Shown here piece after piece: positions 45,201 to 53,194 of a stretch of DNA of 64,000 nucleotides. This stretch comes from Flavobacteriales bacterium. GTDB lineage: Bacteria; Bacteroidota; Bacteroidia; Flavobacteriales_F; PHOS-HE28. Position 1 is the stretch's first letter. Each line of letters starts with the position of its first letter. The stretch covers positions 1,054,001 to 1,118,000 of the forward strand of contig JADJQW010000002.1 of the NCBI GenBank assembly GCA_016712535.1, given 5' to 3'. The position numbers and the translations under genes are program-made. The notes below the pieces were generated by a model, which saw only the letters and a program-made list of their open reading frames with translations, was not told the origin of the DNA and did not search any database.

Positions 45201-45954
45201 GCGCCGAATTGCCCGGACGACCTTCTTCGCGCGCATTCGGATCAGTCTTCGCTCCGACTTCGACCATGGCGTGCACGCGGAGTTCGGGATCCTGGGTGTC
45301 TATCGCATAGGGCATGTCGTCGGTCGCGCTACGCAGCCAACCGCGCGAATCGACCATCACGGCTTGGATCGCCTGCACCGAATGCACGTAGGTGAAGCCC
45401 CACGGGCCATCGAGCGGCTCGTTCGGCGCTTTGGCCGCGATGCGCGTGATGCCGTGGTTGGTGGAGACCCAGATGTTGTTGAGCGCATCGCAGGCCAGAT
45501 GATTCACCGTATGACCCTGCAGCACGGGCACCGGCGTGGCTCCCAGTACCTGCGCGAACACATCGGTGCTTGGCAGGTGGTGGAAGGTCTCGGTGGCTCG
45601 GTCGAAGACATCCAGGCCCGTGGGCGTGCCCACCCAGAGGCGCCCGGCGCGATCCTCGAGGATGGTGTTGATGAAGCTGTTGCGCACGGTGGTGCTGTCC
45701 GTGGCACCGTGGCGGTACACCTTGAAGGAATAGCCGTCATAGCGGTTCAGCCCATCCTTCGTAGCGAACCACATGAAGCCGTAACGGTCCTGCGTGATGG
45801 CGTGCACCATGCCTTGCGAGAGGCCGTCCTTGATGGAGATATGACGGAATTGGATGGTGACGGTGTCTCGAAGGAGGGCTTGGGCGGAGGTGCCGAACGG
45901 AACCATGCACGAAAGCACGATGAGCGATACGGCTATGGTAACGTGCGCTCTCAT
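42298..45954 (-). CDS. Propeller class III nucleotide cyclase with C-terminal receiver domain; C1-like active-site residues
   Basis: 1,218 residues. Signal peptide (VSLIVLSCMVPFGTSAQ), Reg_prop beta-propellers (SIKDGLSQGMVHAITQDRYGF onward), Y_Y_Y domain (YQYKLEGFDADWIAT), one helix (FFTLCGIVVIGGVLAYTG), the LLNNILPREVAIELK linker, cyclase domain about residues 880-1045, then a receiver (phospho-acceptor D1149 in LMDIQMPV) to the end. Both metal aspartates are present (D890 in FTDFKDFT, D934 in GDAYLAVGG), as are base-selecting K930 and D1003. However, the transition-state Asn and Arg of TVNTASRM are replaced by D1010 and E1014 (TVDTANEL). The conserved C-terminal KGKGExEMYF tail of the sister cyclases is missing. 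The start overlaps the stop of the complementary cyclase gene (ATGA). Confidence 0.9.
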   Translation of the reverse strand: MRAHVTIAVSLIVLSCMVPFGTSAQALLRDTVTIQFRHISIKDGLSQGMVHAITQDRYGFMWFATKDGLNRYDGYSFKVYRHGATDSTTVRNSFINTILEDRAGRLWVGTPTGLDVFDRATETFHHLPSTDVFAQVLGATPVPVLQGHTVNHLACDALNNIWVSTNHGITRIAAKAPNEPLDGPWGFTYVHSVQAIQAVMVDSRGWLRSATDDMPYAIDTQDPELRVHAMVEVGAKTDPNAREEGRPGNSALEDTVRGRLYNVHNRGVMEVDRATNELRTLFELSHEAGIVTGHGASVDANGALWLPTRAGNLTRIDPATGKVHSIQAEAPEQRPFMPYVKCVYRDRNGLIWLGLSGYGLLTYDPRIERFNVMPGPSVRYMVPGNNGKLVLCEGNFMSQYDPKQRAYDWRIGIQEVRARTGFTEGFFGNDAVLQDRSGAYWAGKGGLVRYDHGKAALRRVIPKDGSDPALPAISSCFPLKLIDDTIWFGVDSGLFWFDPVSERYARWPYPVTPVNNPYLFVQDIHRDPQGVFWLASVKGLFRFHRASGKWEHYRNDPDDPESLSVDILFSIIGDPEEPDHYLWIGTNGGGLNRFDTRTGKVKRYTTKEGLPNDVVYGVLADDDGQLWMSTNKGIARFDPIAETFRLFTAGDGLQNDEFNRYGYCKLPDGTFCFAGVGGLNTFDPKELQDDTRPAIVRITDIKLRNESITLRAEGSPLAEPPFRSTGMEIPYSDNMVTFEFATMEYSSPGTHRYQYKLEGFDADWIATQGIHSAIYTNLDPGTYAFRVRGSNRDGYWDEQGTSFTLVVHPPWWQTWWFFTLCGIVVIGGVLAYTGSLRRTVRIRTSQLRREKDRSEDLLNNILPREVAIELKQKGTTETTFVEQSTVIFTDFKDFTGMSEQMSADELVSELNICFSAFDRIMEKHGLEKIKTIGDAYLAVGGLPQPMPDAALHGVHAALEMQETIAERRAERIAQGQVAFAMRAAVHSGPLVAGVVGQRKFQYDIWGSTVDTANELEASSEVDQVTISATTYEQVKGASGLTFTALPSFTSRDGGSLARRRVERIVAASGAPVAPPTKSIAPRQSTRKAPASMPPKSMRILLVEDNEFNALVARTELEEWFPGAKVDHAMNGAQAVESVKGNRYNVVLMDIQMPVMDGYDATRAIRALSGDKANTPILAMTANVMAAERQRCFDAGMDGFIPKPFKKEDLVGEIGRVVG

Positions 45955-48900
45955 CCCCTCTCCACGAAGTACATCCCTATTTCCCCTTTGCCTTTCACGG
46001 GCAAGCGGCCGCGCGGGGTGAAATGGAGCGCAGGCCCTGTTGGGTGTTGACGGATCGCGGGTTGCGGGTTGGGTCCGTTCCCACCATCCTGCGCGACTTT
46101 CACCAGCGCATAGGTCTCTTCACTGATATTCACCTTGCCTGCTTCGCCGGTGCTTTCCATGCGGCTGGCCACGTTCACGGCATCGCCCCAGATGTCGTAC
46201 TGGAATTTCTTCACGCCTACGATTCCTGCCACGATGGGGCCGGTGTGGATGCCGATGCGCAGGCCGATGGCGGGCTTGCCCTCGGTGGCACGCTGCGCGG
46301 CGCGCGCGGTCATGAAGTCCTGCATCTCCAGCGCGGCCTTCACCACCTCGATGGGCGAACCGCGATCAGGGTCAGGGAGGCCTCCCGCGCACAGGTAGGA
46401 GTGGCCGATGGTCTTGATCTTCTCGACGCCATGGGCGGCGACGATGCCATCGAAGGCGATGAAGCAGGTGTTCAGTTCCTGAACCAGTTCGCGCGCGCTC
46501 ATCTGGTCGCTGGCCTGCGCAAGGCCTTCGAGGTGGGCGAAGAGGATCGTAGCGCGATCGAAGTGGCGCGCGGCGGCGTTGCCGGTGTCCTTCAGCTCGT
46601 TGGCGACATCGGCGGGCAGGATGTTGCGGAGCAGGGCTTCGCTGCGCTCCTTCTCCTGTTCCAGTTCGAGCGAGCGCAGGCGCACGGTGCGCTCCAGGCT
46701 CACGATGTAGAAGACGACACCACCGATGACGAAGGCCGCGCAGAGCGTGTAGAACCACCAGGTCTTCCACCAGGGTGGCAGCACTTCGAGCGTGAAGGAT
46801 GTGCCCACGGTGTCCCACACACCGTCCCGATTGTCGCCGCGCACGCGGAAGGTGTAGGTGCCGGGATCGAGGTTGGTGTACACAGCGGAGCGCGCGTTGC
46901 CGGCCATGACCCAATCGGGATCGAATCCTTCGAGCATGTACTGGTAGCGGTGCTCCTCGGGCGCTGCGAATTCGAGCGTGGCGAACTCGAAGGTGACCAT
47001 GTTGGCAGCGTACGGGATGCGCATGCCGCTGCTCATGTACGGCGGCGTGCTCAAGGGCGCGCCGGCTGCGCGGAAGTCGATGTCGCGGTTGAGGAGCTTG
47101 ACAGCCGTGATGCGGATGACGTGCGCAGTGCTGTCCTCCTTGAGCTCACGCGGATCGAAGACGTTGAAGCCGTTGATGCCGCCGAAGCAGAGCGTGCCAT
47201 CGGCCAGGCGCGCGAAGGCGTTGCGGTTGAACTCATCGTCCTGCAAGCCGTCGCCGGACACGAAGTTGCGAAAGGCCTGTGTTCGCGGATCGAAGCGCGC
47301 GATGCCCTTGTTGGTGCTCATCCACAGGCGGCCATCGTCGTCGGGGAGGATGCCGTACACCACGTTGTTCGGCAGGCCCTCGGCCGTGGTGAATCGCTTG
47401 ACGATGCCGGTGCTCTTCTCGAAGCGGCAGAGGCCGCCGCCCATGGTGCCGATCCAGAGGTAGCGGTCCGGTTCGTTGGGATCGGCCGCGATGCAGAAGA
47501 GGATGTCGGCTGCGAGCGTCTCGGCATTCTTCGGCTCGTGCGTGAAGTGCTTCCAGGCGCGAGCCTCCAGGTCGAAACGCAGGAGTCCCTTCAAGGTGCC
47601 GAGCCAGAGGATGCCCTGCGCATCACGGTGGATCGCCTGCAGGAAGTTGTAGGGTTCGTTGACCGGCGGGATGGGGTAGGCGGCGAGACCGAATTCGCGT
47701 GTGCGCAGATCGAACCAATGGAATGCCGCCGCGCCGAACCAGAGCGTGTCGCCGGTGACCTCGAACGGGAAGCAGGTTTGCGAAGGCGGGGCGAGCTGGC
47801 CCGACGGCAACGGAGGAATGAACTGCTCCGCGACGCGCCTTTCGGGATCGTAGCGCCCCAATCCACCGGCAGTGAACCAGATCGCGCCAGCTGCATCCGG
47901 CGCCAGGGCCTCGGTGCCCGGATACAACCTGAAGTTCACCGTTTCGGCCCTGAGGTCGGCCAGGCTGAACACACGGCGATGCCTGACCGGATCATAGATG
48001 GTGAGGAAGTTCGATTCGTTCAGGAGCAGGCGCCCATCGCGCATGGGGGCCATGTAGCGCACGCTGTTGCCGGTCACCGGGTTGAAACGGTCCACGCGCG
48101 GGTCGTACGTGAGCAGGCCATAGCCGGTGGTGCCGAGCCAGATGAGCCCATTGCGGTCGCGGTAGCTGCACTTCACGAACTCGAGAACGGGCCGGATGTC
48201 CGAGGCCTCGGTGCTGATCCTTGTGATGGAGCTGTCGGCGGGGTCGAATCGGAGCATCAGGCCCCCTTGGGCCGGAAGCCATATCCTTCCGTCGGCATCG
48301 AGGGCGATGCGATAGGGAATGACGAGGATGCGCAGCTCGGGGAACTCGCGCAGGGTGGTGCTGCGGTTGGTTGCGGGATCGATCTGCGTGACGCCGTACG
48401 GATTCACGCCATAGAGCTTGTTGTGTACGGTGTCCTCAACCACGAGGATGTCGGTGCGCGGGAACTCCGAACCATCGAACTCGTACTTGTCCGGCCGGTC
48501 GAGGCGGATGGTGTCGAGACGCAGCGCCTTGTCGCGCGTGTCGATGGCGAACGCGAATTGGTCGCGAACGTGGCCCCGCAAAACTCCCGCGCGATCGATG
48601 GTGGCACGCGTCCAATCGCTTGCGGGGAGGACCGTACGCATGGTCACGCGCTCGGGATCCAGCGGACCACTGGCGGGCACTTCGACGCGCGTGAGGCCAC
48701 GGTTGGTGGTGACCCAGATATTGCCCGCCGGATCCTCCTGCACATCCGTGCATCCGCAGCCGCTCATCACCTCTTCGGTGCGCGTGGTTCTCAGGATGGC
48801 TCCGGCTTCCAGGCACGGCAGGTGGATGAACTCCTCGCGCTGGCGATCGAACAGGTCGAGGCCCGAGCTGGTGCCCACCCAGAGGCGGCCCTTGCTGTCC

Positions 48901-49199
48901 TCGAGCAGCACGTTGGTGTAGCTGTTGCGCACGGTGGTGCTGTCCGAGGGGTCGTGGCGGTACACGGTGAAGGTGTAGCCGTCGTAACGGTTCAGGCCAT
49001 CCTTGGTGGCGAACCACATGAACCCGTAGTTGTCCTGCATGATCCAATTGACCATGCCCTGCGAGAGGCCGTCCTTGATGGAGCGGTGGCGGAACTGGAG
49101 GGCGACGGTGTCGATCTGGGCAGCACCAGTCAACGCCGAACCCCACACGCCGAGCGCGAGCAACAGACGCAAAAGGAGGTGCTGTGTACGCGGCGGCAT
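45951..49199 (-). CDS. Propeller class III cyclase homologue lacking both metal aspartates; C2-like active-site residues
   Basis: 1,082 residues. It has the same layout as the downstream gene without the receiver: signal peptide (LLLRLLLALGVWGSALTGAAQ), Reg_prop propellers, Y_Y_Y (YQYMLEGFDPDWVMA), helix (FYTLCAAFVIGGVVFYIVS), linker (LLRNILPADVANELK), cyclase domain from about residue 880. The two metal-binding aspartates are both histidine: H889 in ILFAHLEG and H933 in TIGHSYLCAGG, confirmed by reading the codons (both CAC). Lys of KTIG, Asp of YDIWG, N1009 and R1013 of VNVASRM are retained. On its own it should be inactive. It is the C2-like complement to the overlapping downstream protein. 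A TACTTTCG box lies 34 bases upstream of the start. Confidence 0.9.
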   Translation of the reverse strand: MPPRTQHLLLRLLLALGVWGSALTGAAQIDTVALQFRHRSIKDGLSQGMVNWIMQDNYGFMWFATKDGLNRYDGYTFTVYRHDPSDSTTVRNSYTNVLLEDSKGRLWVGTSSGLDLFDRQREEFIHLPCLEAGAILRTTRTEEVMSGCGCTDVQEDPAGNIWVTTNRGLTRVEVPASGPLDPERVTMRTVLPASDWTRATIDRAGVLRGHVRDQFAFAIDTRDKALRLDTIRLDRPDKYEFDGSEFPRTDILVVEDTVHNKLYGVNPYGVTQIDPATNRSTTLREFPELRILVIPYRIALDADGRIWLPAQGGLMLRFDPADSSITRISTEASDIRPVLEFVKCSYRDRNGLIWLGTTGYGLLTYDPRVDRFNPVTGNSVRYMAPMRDGRLLLNESNFLTIYDPVRHRRVFSLADLRAETVNFRLYPGTEALAPDAAGAIWFTAGGLGRYDPERRVAEQFIPPLPSGQLAPPSQTCFPFEVTGDTLWFGAAAFHWFDLRTREFGLAAYPIPPVNEPYNFLQAIHRDAQGILWLGTLKGLLRFDLEARAWKHFTHEPKNAETLAADILFCIAADPNEPDRYLWIGTMGGGLCRFEKSTGIVKRFTTAEGLPNNVVYGILPDDDGRLWMSTNKGIARFDPRTQAFRNFVSGDGLQDDEFNRNAFARLADGTLCFGGINGFNVFDPRELKEDSTAHVIRITAVKLLNRDIDFRAAGAPLSTPPYMSSGMRIPYAANMVTFEFATLEFAAPEEHRYQYMLEGFDPDWVMAGNARSAVYTNLDPGTYTFRVRGDNRDGVWDTVGTSFTLEVLPPWWKTWWFYTLCAAFVIGGVVFYIVSLERTVRLRSLELEQEKERSEALLRNILPADVANELKDTGNAAARHFDRATILFAHLEGLAQASDQMSARELVQELNTCFIAFDGIVAAHGVEKIKTIGHSYLCAGGLPDPDRGSPIEVVKAALEMQDFMTARAAQRATEGKPAIGLRIGIHTGPIVAGIVGVKKFQYDIWGDAVNVASRMESTGEAGKVNISEETYALVKVAQDGGNGPNPQPAIRQHPTGPALHFTPRGRLPVKGKGEIGMYFVERG

Positions 49200-49232
49200 G
49201 GCCTGCCCGGCTTAAGTGCAGAGGTGCAGAGC

Positions 49233-49240
49233 CGAAAGTA
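49233..49240 (-). promoter_or_regulatory. TACTTTCG -7-type box before the propeller cyclase pair
   Basis: The minus strand reads TACTTTCG (TAnnTTYG class) within the 75-base gap upstream of ATG 49199. It is the largest gap in the minus-strand signalling array, so the two propeller cyclases may form their own transcription unit. Confidence 0.55.
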
Positions 49241-49274
49241 GGGGACACCCAGTGAACGGACGAGCCGCGCAGGG

Positions 49275-51209
49275 TCAAGCGCGCTCCACGAAGTACATCT
49301 CCAATTCCCCCTTGCCCTTCGCCTGCACTTTGCCGCGCGGGGTGAACGTGAGACCGGTCTCGCCCTTCACGAGTTCATAAGTCGCCTCGCTGATGTTGAT
49401 GTGTCCGGCCTCACCGCTGCTCTCCATGCGGCTCGCGGTGTTCACCGTATCGCCCCAGATGTCGTACTGGAACTTCTTCACACCCACGATGCCGGCCACG
49501 ACGGGGCCGGTGTGCAGGCCCACGCGCATTTCGAAAGCGGGCTTGCCTCGTGCATCGCGTTCCTGCTTTCGTGCGCGCATGAACGCTTGCATCTCCAGCG
49601 CCGCGTGCACGACGTCAGCAGGTGATGAGGTATTCGGGTCCGGCACACCGCCGGCGCACATGTACGCATCGCCGATTGTCTTGATCTTCTCGATGCCATG
49701 GGCGGTGATGATGTGGTCGAAGGCCTTGAAGCACGTGTTCAGCTCTTCCACCAGTTCAGCAGGCGTGAGCTGCTCCGCAACGGAAGTGAAGCCTTTGAAA
49801 TCGGTGAAGAGTATGGTGACGTTTTCGAAGTGCCGGGCATCCGCGTGGCCTTTGGACTTCAGCTCGTCGGCGACTTCCTCCGGCAGGATGTTCAGCAGCA
49901 GTTCATCGCTGCGGTGAAGGGCTCGTTGGGTGCGTCTCCGCTGGCGGTAGCTCACGCTGCCGAACACCACTGCCACCAGTCCGGCGGCTAGCAGTAGGTT
50001 GCGCCGGGAGCGTTCTTTGGCGATGGTGACCTCCGCATCGTTCTGGCGTTGCACGGCCAGCAGGCTGTCGGCCAGTTGCCGTTTCTCGAAGTCGAGCGTC
50101 AACGCTGCATCGCTGAGGCTCCGGGCGGACTCGGTGTTGATGGTGGAATCGAGGAGGGCATGGTAGCGCTTGAAGTAGCGCAACGCTTCGCGCGTGTCCC
50201 CCAGGCCTTCGTGCGCTTCCGCCAGCGGGAAAAGGTTGTCCAGTTCCTCCTTGCGCAGGTGATGTTCCTCGGCCAAGGCCAGGCCGGCCATGGCCCATTC
50301 CCTGGCCGCGCGGAAATCCTTCGCGCACACGCATGCCATGGCCATGCGGGACCGGATCCAGCTTCTGCCCGGCGGGTTGTAGGGATCTGCATCGATGGCG
50401 GCCAACGACAAGCGGAATTCGGCCAATGCACCGGCACAATCACCGCGGTCCATCATCAGGTCGCCGCGCATCCAATTGATCATCCGCTCGCGATCCACGC
50501 CCCCATCAAGCTCAATGACGCGCGTGGCACTGTCCAACCAGGCCATGGCCGCAGGCAGGTCCTCCATGGCTTTGTATTGGTCGGCGATGCGCAACATCAC
50601 ATCCACCTCGTGCTCGGGCCGGCGATGACGTACCAAGGCGAGGTTGCGCTCATAGTAGGCGATTGACCGGTCGTTGATGCCCTGGGTGGAGAAGGAGAAG
50701 GCCAACGCGTTGTTCATCGAGATCTGACCGAAGGTGTCCTGTGCTTGCTCGTAAGCGTGAAGCGCAGCCAATTGGTGTCGCACCGCCTGGCCCTCGGCCC
50801 CCACATCGCCGAATTGCCGCCCCAGGTAGGTGTGGATGAGGGCCACGTCCAGCGCCGGCCCTGAGCGCTCCGAGATCCTCAAGGCCTGCTTCGCGGTCGC
50901 GATGGCTTCGTTGTATCGCCTGCGATAGCCATAGGTGGAGGATAGCGCAAGGGTGGCGAGCCCCAGCTGGCGTGCGTATGCCGCAGCGCTTGTGTCCATG
51001 CGCTCACCGACCGCGATGCGGACGGCTTGCTCAACGGTCATCGTGCTGTCGGAGTCCAGCCATTGCGCCAGCGCCGGTACGCGTTGGCGTATGGAGAGCG
51101 TGGTGTCCGCCCAAGTCGCGCGCAAAGAGTCCCGGGTGATCTCCTGGGCAACGGTGAGGTTCGTCAGAACAAGCGTGCAGAGCATCAGGGGGGAGCGCTG
51201 AATGGACAT
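49275..51209 (-). CDS. TPR-transmembrane class III adenylate/guanylate cyclase
   Basis: 644 residues. An N-terminal signal segment (MLCTLVLTNLTVAQ) is followed by a TPR region (about residues 40-380, e.g. AIATAKQALRISERSG, ALAEFRLSLAAIDADPYNPPG, EALRYFKRYHALL), one helix (LLLAAGLVAVVFGSVSY, about 400), the cyclase linker LLLNILPEEVADELK and a full cyclase domain. Both metal aspartates (FTDFKGFT, GDAYMCAGG), Lys in KTIG, Asp in YDIWG, and Asn/Arg in TVNTASRM are all present, so it should be active as a homodimer; Lys plus Asp favours ATP. The tail is KGKGELEMYFVERA. Periplasmic TPRs presumably sense a binding partner. Its start shares one base with the stop of the upstream TPR cyclase. Confidence 0.93.
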   Translation of the reverse strand: MSIQRSPLMLCTLVLTNLTVAQEITRDSLRATWADTTLSIRQRVPALAQWLDSDSTMTVEQAVRIAVGERMDTSAAAYARQLGLATLALSSTYGYRRRYNEAIATAKQALRISERSGPALDVALIHTYLGRQFGDVGAEGQAVRHQLAALHAYEQAQDTFGQISMNNALAFSFSTQGINDRSIAYYERNLALVRHRRPEHEVDVMLRIADQYKAMEDLPAAMAWLDSATRVIELDGGVDRERMINWMRGDLMMDRGDCAGALAEFRLSLAAIDADPYNPPGRSWIRSRMAMACVCAKDFRAAREWAMAGLALAEEHHLRKEELDNLFPLAEAHEGLGDTREALRYFKRYHALLDSTINTESARSLSDAALTLDFEKRQLADSLLAVQRQNDAEVTIAKERSRRNLLLAAGLVAVVFGSVSYRQRRRTQRALHRSDELLLNILPEEVADELKSKGHADARHFENVTILFTDFKGFTSVAEQLTPAELVEELNTCFKAFDHIITAHGIEKIKTIGDAYMCAGGVPDPNTSSPADVVHAALEMQAFMRARKQERDARGKPAFEMRVGLHTGPVVAGIVGVKKFQYDIWGDTVNTASRMESSGEAGHINISEATYELVKGETGLTFTPRGKVQAKGKGELEMYFVERA

Positions 51210-53194
51210 CAGTTCAGGGCTTTTTTGCGAGCGAAGTACATCTCCATCTCCCCCTTGCCCTTCGCCTGCACTTTCCCGCGCGGGGTGAATGTCAGGTCCG
51301 GCTCGTTCCTGACCAGTTCATAAGTAGCCCCGCTGATGTTCACCTGCCCCACCTCGCCGCTGCTCTCCATGCGGCTGGCCGTGTTCACCGTATCGCCCCA
51401 GATGTCGTACTGGAACTTCTTCACGCCCACGATGCCGGCCACCACCGGGCCGGTGTGGATACCGATGCGGATCTCGAAGTAGGGCAGCCCCGCCGCGATC
51501 TTCCGCGCCTTGCCCTCAGCGATGAAGTCGCGCATCTCGAAGGCGGCCTTGATCACATTGGTGGCGTGCGTGGTGTTCGGCGTTGGCAATCCACCGGCCG
51601 CCATGTACGCATCCCCGATGGTCTTGATCTTCTCGATGCCGTGCTTCTCGGTGATGCGGTCGAAGGCGCTGAAGCACTCGTGAATGTCGCGTATCAGTTC
51701 CTTCGGGCTGAGTTGTTCGCTCATGGCCGTGAAGCCTTTGAAGTCGGTGAAGAGTACGGTGGTGTCTTCGTAATGCCGGGCATCGGCGTGGCCTCTGGTC
51801 TTCAGCTCTTCTGCGACCTCTGCTGGAAGGATATTCAGCAACAGTCTTTCGCTGATGGCTTTCTCCTTGGCAATCACACGGTGTGAGCGGATCGTGGCGC
51901 GCAGCTGGGAGAAGATGCCCAATGCGACCAACAGAAGGAAGGCCCCACTATACCCCAAAGTGCGCTTGCGTTCGTGCTCCCTGGCCAATTCATAGGCATT
52001 CGAACGTTCCCGGTCCGCTCGGTCCGATTCCTGTAGCAGGCTATCCGCCAGCTGCTGCTGGTGGAAATCAGCGGTCATCAACTCCTTCCGAATGCCCACT
52101 GCGCTCAAACTATCACGTGCCGCAGAAGCCAGGTCCAACAGATCCATGGCATCGGCGTACCGGCCTTGCTGGGCATAAATGATCGCCAAGGTACTGGCAG
52201 CCACCTTCTGTACTTCCGCAGCACCCAATACGGTAGCCAGTTCAATGGCTTGTTCGAGCTCGCGTGCAGCCTGTGTTGTTCTGCCCTGTTCGGCATGTAT
52301 GACACCCGTTACCAGCACCCCCTGAAGTTGTTGGTCCGGTCGGTCGTACCGCTTGGCCATCGACATGCGCTCCTCCTCGATGGCAAGCGCCTGCGGGAGG
52401 CTGTCGCACTCCCGGTACAATTTCGAGAGTCCATCGATCACTATGAAGTGCATTCCATTAATGTCGGAGTCGATGCGCGACCGGGTAAGGGTATACAACT
52501 CTTTGAATAGTGCTACCGCTTCCGGTCGCCTGCGCAAAAGCGCATAGACCTCGGCCTTGGTGAGTATCAGGTATACCTTGAGGGTATCCTGACCCCGCCC
52601 TAGTTCAGTAGTCAGATCCGCATAGGCCAGCGCGCTGTCCGCCACACCCTGATCAGCGTAGGTCCTGGCCATGTAGCATGCAAGGGAGAGCAGCGAGTAC
52701 TTGTCGCTCGTGTCGGTCAACTGCATCGATCTTCGGAAGTGCTTCACGGCAAGCTCAGCGTCCACCGCAGTTCTACAGAGTAACCCCATGTTGTTGTATG
52801 TAAGCGCCATGCCTGCTGTATCCCCGTCCACCTCCTGCATGCGCAGTAGTTCCTTGTAAGACCGTAGTCCGGCGGTGAACCGGGAGGCTCTCCAATGCGC
52901 CACGCCCTTGTTGTTCAAATAGATCTTATAGCGTCTCCGCGCTACTTTGCGTACGGGCTCCCGCGGGTCATTCAACAGTTCTTTCGCAAGAGCGCCCATT
53001 TGGTCCAATCGCACATCCCCCACAGGGGTTTTCCAGAGATAGTCCTGCAGAGAATACAGCAGTTGCAACTGGACCGTGTCCTTCCTCGTGGTATCCAGTA
53101 AGGCGGTGAGCGAGTCGGTATAGGCCTTGTAGGCTTGCGCCTTGCAACCCAGCACCACCAGCACAAGCACACCGATCAAGAGAGTCTGCTTCAT
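51209..53194 (-). CDS. TPR-transmembrane class III cyclase, lipoprotein-type leader
   Basis: 661 residues. The leader MKQTLLIGVLVLVVLGCKAQ has a lipobox (VLGC). TPR repeats fill residues 30-390 (AGLRSYKELLRMQEVDG, AVKHFRRSMQLTDTSD, AARELEQAIELATVLG, DAMDLLDLASAARD). One helix (LGYSGAFLLLVALGIFSQL), linker LLLNILPAEVAEELK and a complete cyclase domain (FTDFKGFT, GDAYMAAGG, QYDIWGDTVNTASRM) follow. All catalytic residues are retained. The cyclase segment is very similar at DNA level to that of the NTF2-cyclase gene at 54319. It overlaps the upstream gene by four bases and the downstream gene by one. Confidence 0.93.
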   Translation of the reverse strand: MKQTLLIGVLVLVVLGCKAQAYKAYTDSLTALLDTTRKDTVQLQLLYSLQDYLWKTPVGDVRLDQMGALAKELLNDPREPVRKVARRRYKIYLNNKGVAHWRASRFTAGLRSYKELLRMQEVDGDTAGMALTYNNMGLLCRTAVDAELAVKHFRRSMQLTDTSDKYSLLSLACYMARTYADQGVADSALAYADLTTELGRGQDTLKVYLILTKAEVYALLRRRPEAVALFKELYTLTRSRIDSDINGMHFIVIDGLSKLYRECDSLPQALAIEEERMSMAKRYDRPDQQLQGVLVTGVIHAEQGRTTQAARELEQAIELATVLGAAEVQKVAASTLAIIYAQQGRYADAMDLLDLASAARDSLSAVGIRKELMTADFHQQQLADSLLQESDRADRERSNAYELAREHERKRTLGYSGAFLLLVALGIFSQLRATIRSHRVIAKEKAISERLLLNILPAEVAEELKTRGHADARHYEDTTVLFTDFKGFTAMSEQLSPKELIRDIHECFSAFDRITEKHGIEKIKTIGDAYMAAGGLPTPNTTHATNVIKAAFEMRDFIAEGKARKIAAGLPYFEIRIGIHTGPVVAGIVGVKKFQYDIWGDTVNTASRMESSGEVGQVNISGATYELVRNEPDLTFTPRGKVQAKGKGEMEMYFARKKALN

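Noticed and set aside
44080..46050. 656-codon plus-strand open frame opposite the receiver-cyclase
   Set aside because: Same reason: low-complexity composition and no domain, while the minus strand has clear propeller and cyclase motifs.
46023..49241. 1,072-codon open frame on the plus strand opposite the C2-like cyclase
   Set aside because: It is a mirror of the minus-strand codon pattern in high-GC DNA. It has no recognisable domain, and its His/Ala/Gly/Arg-rich composition is typical of antisense shadows.
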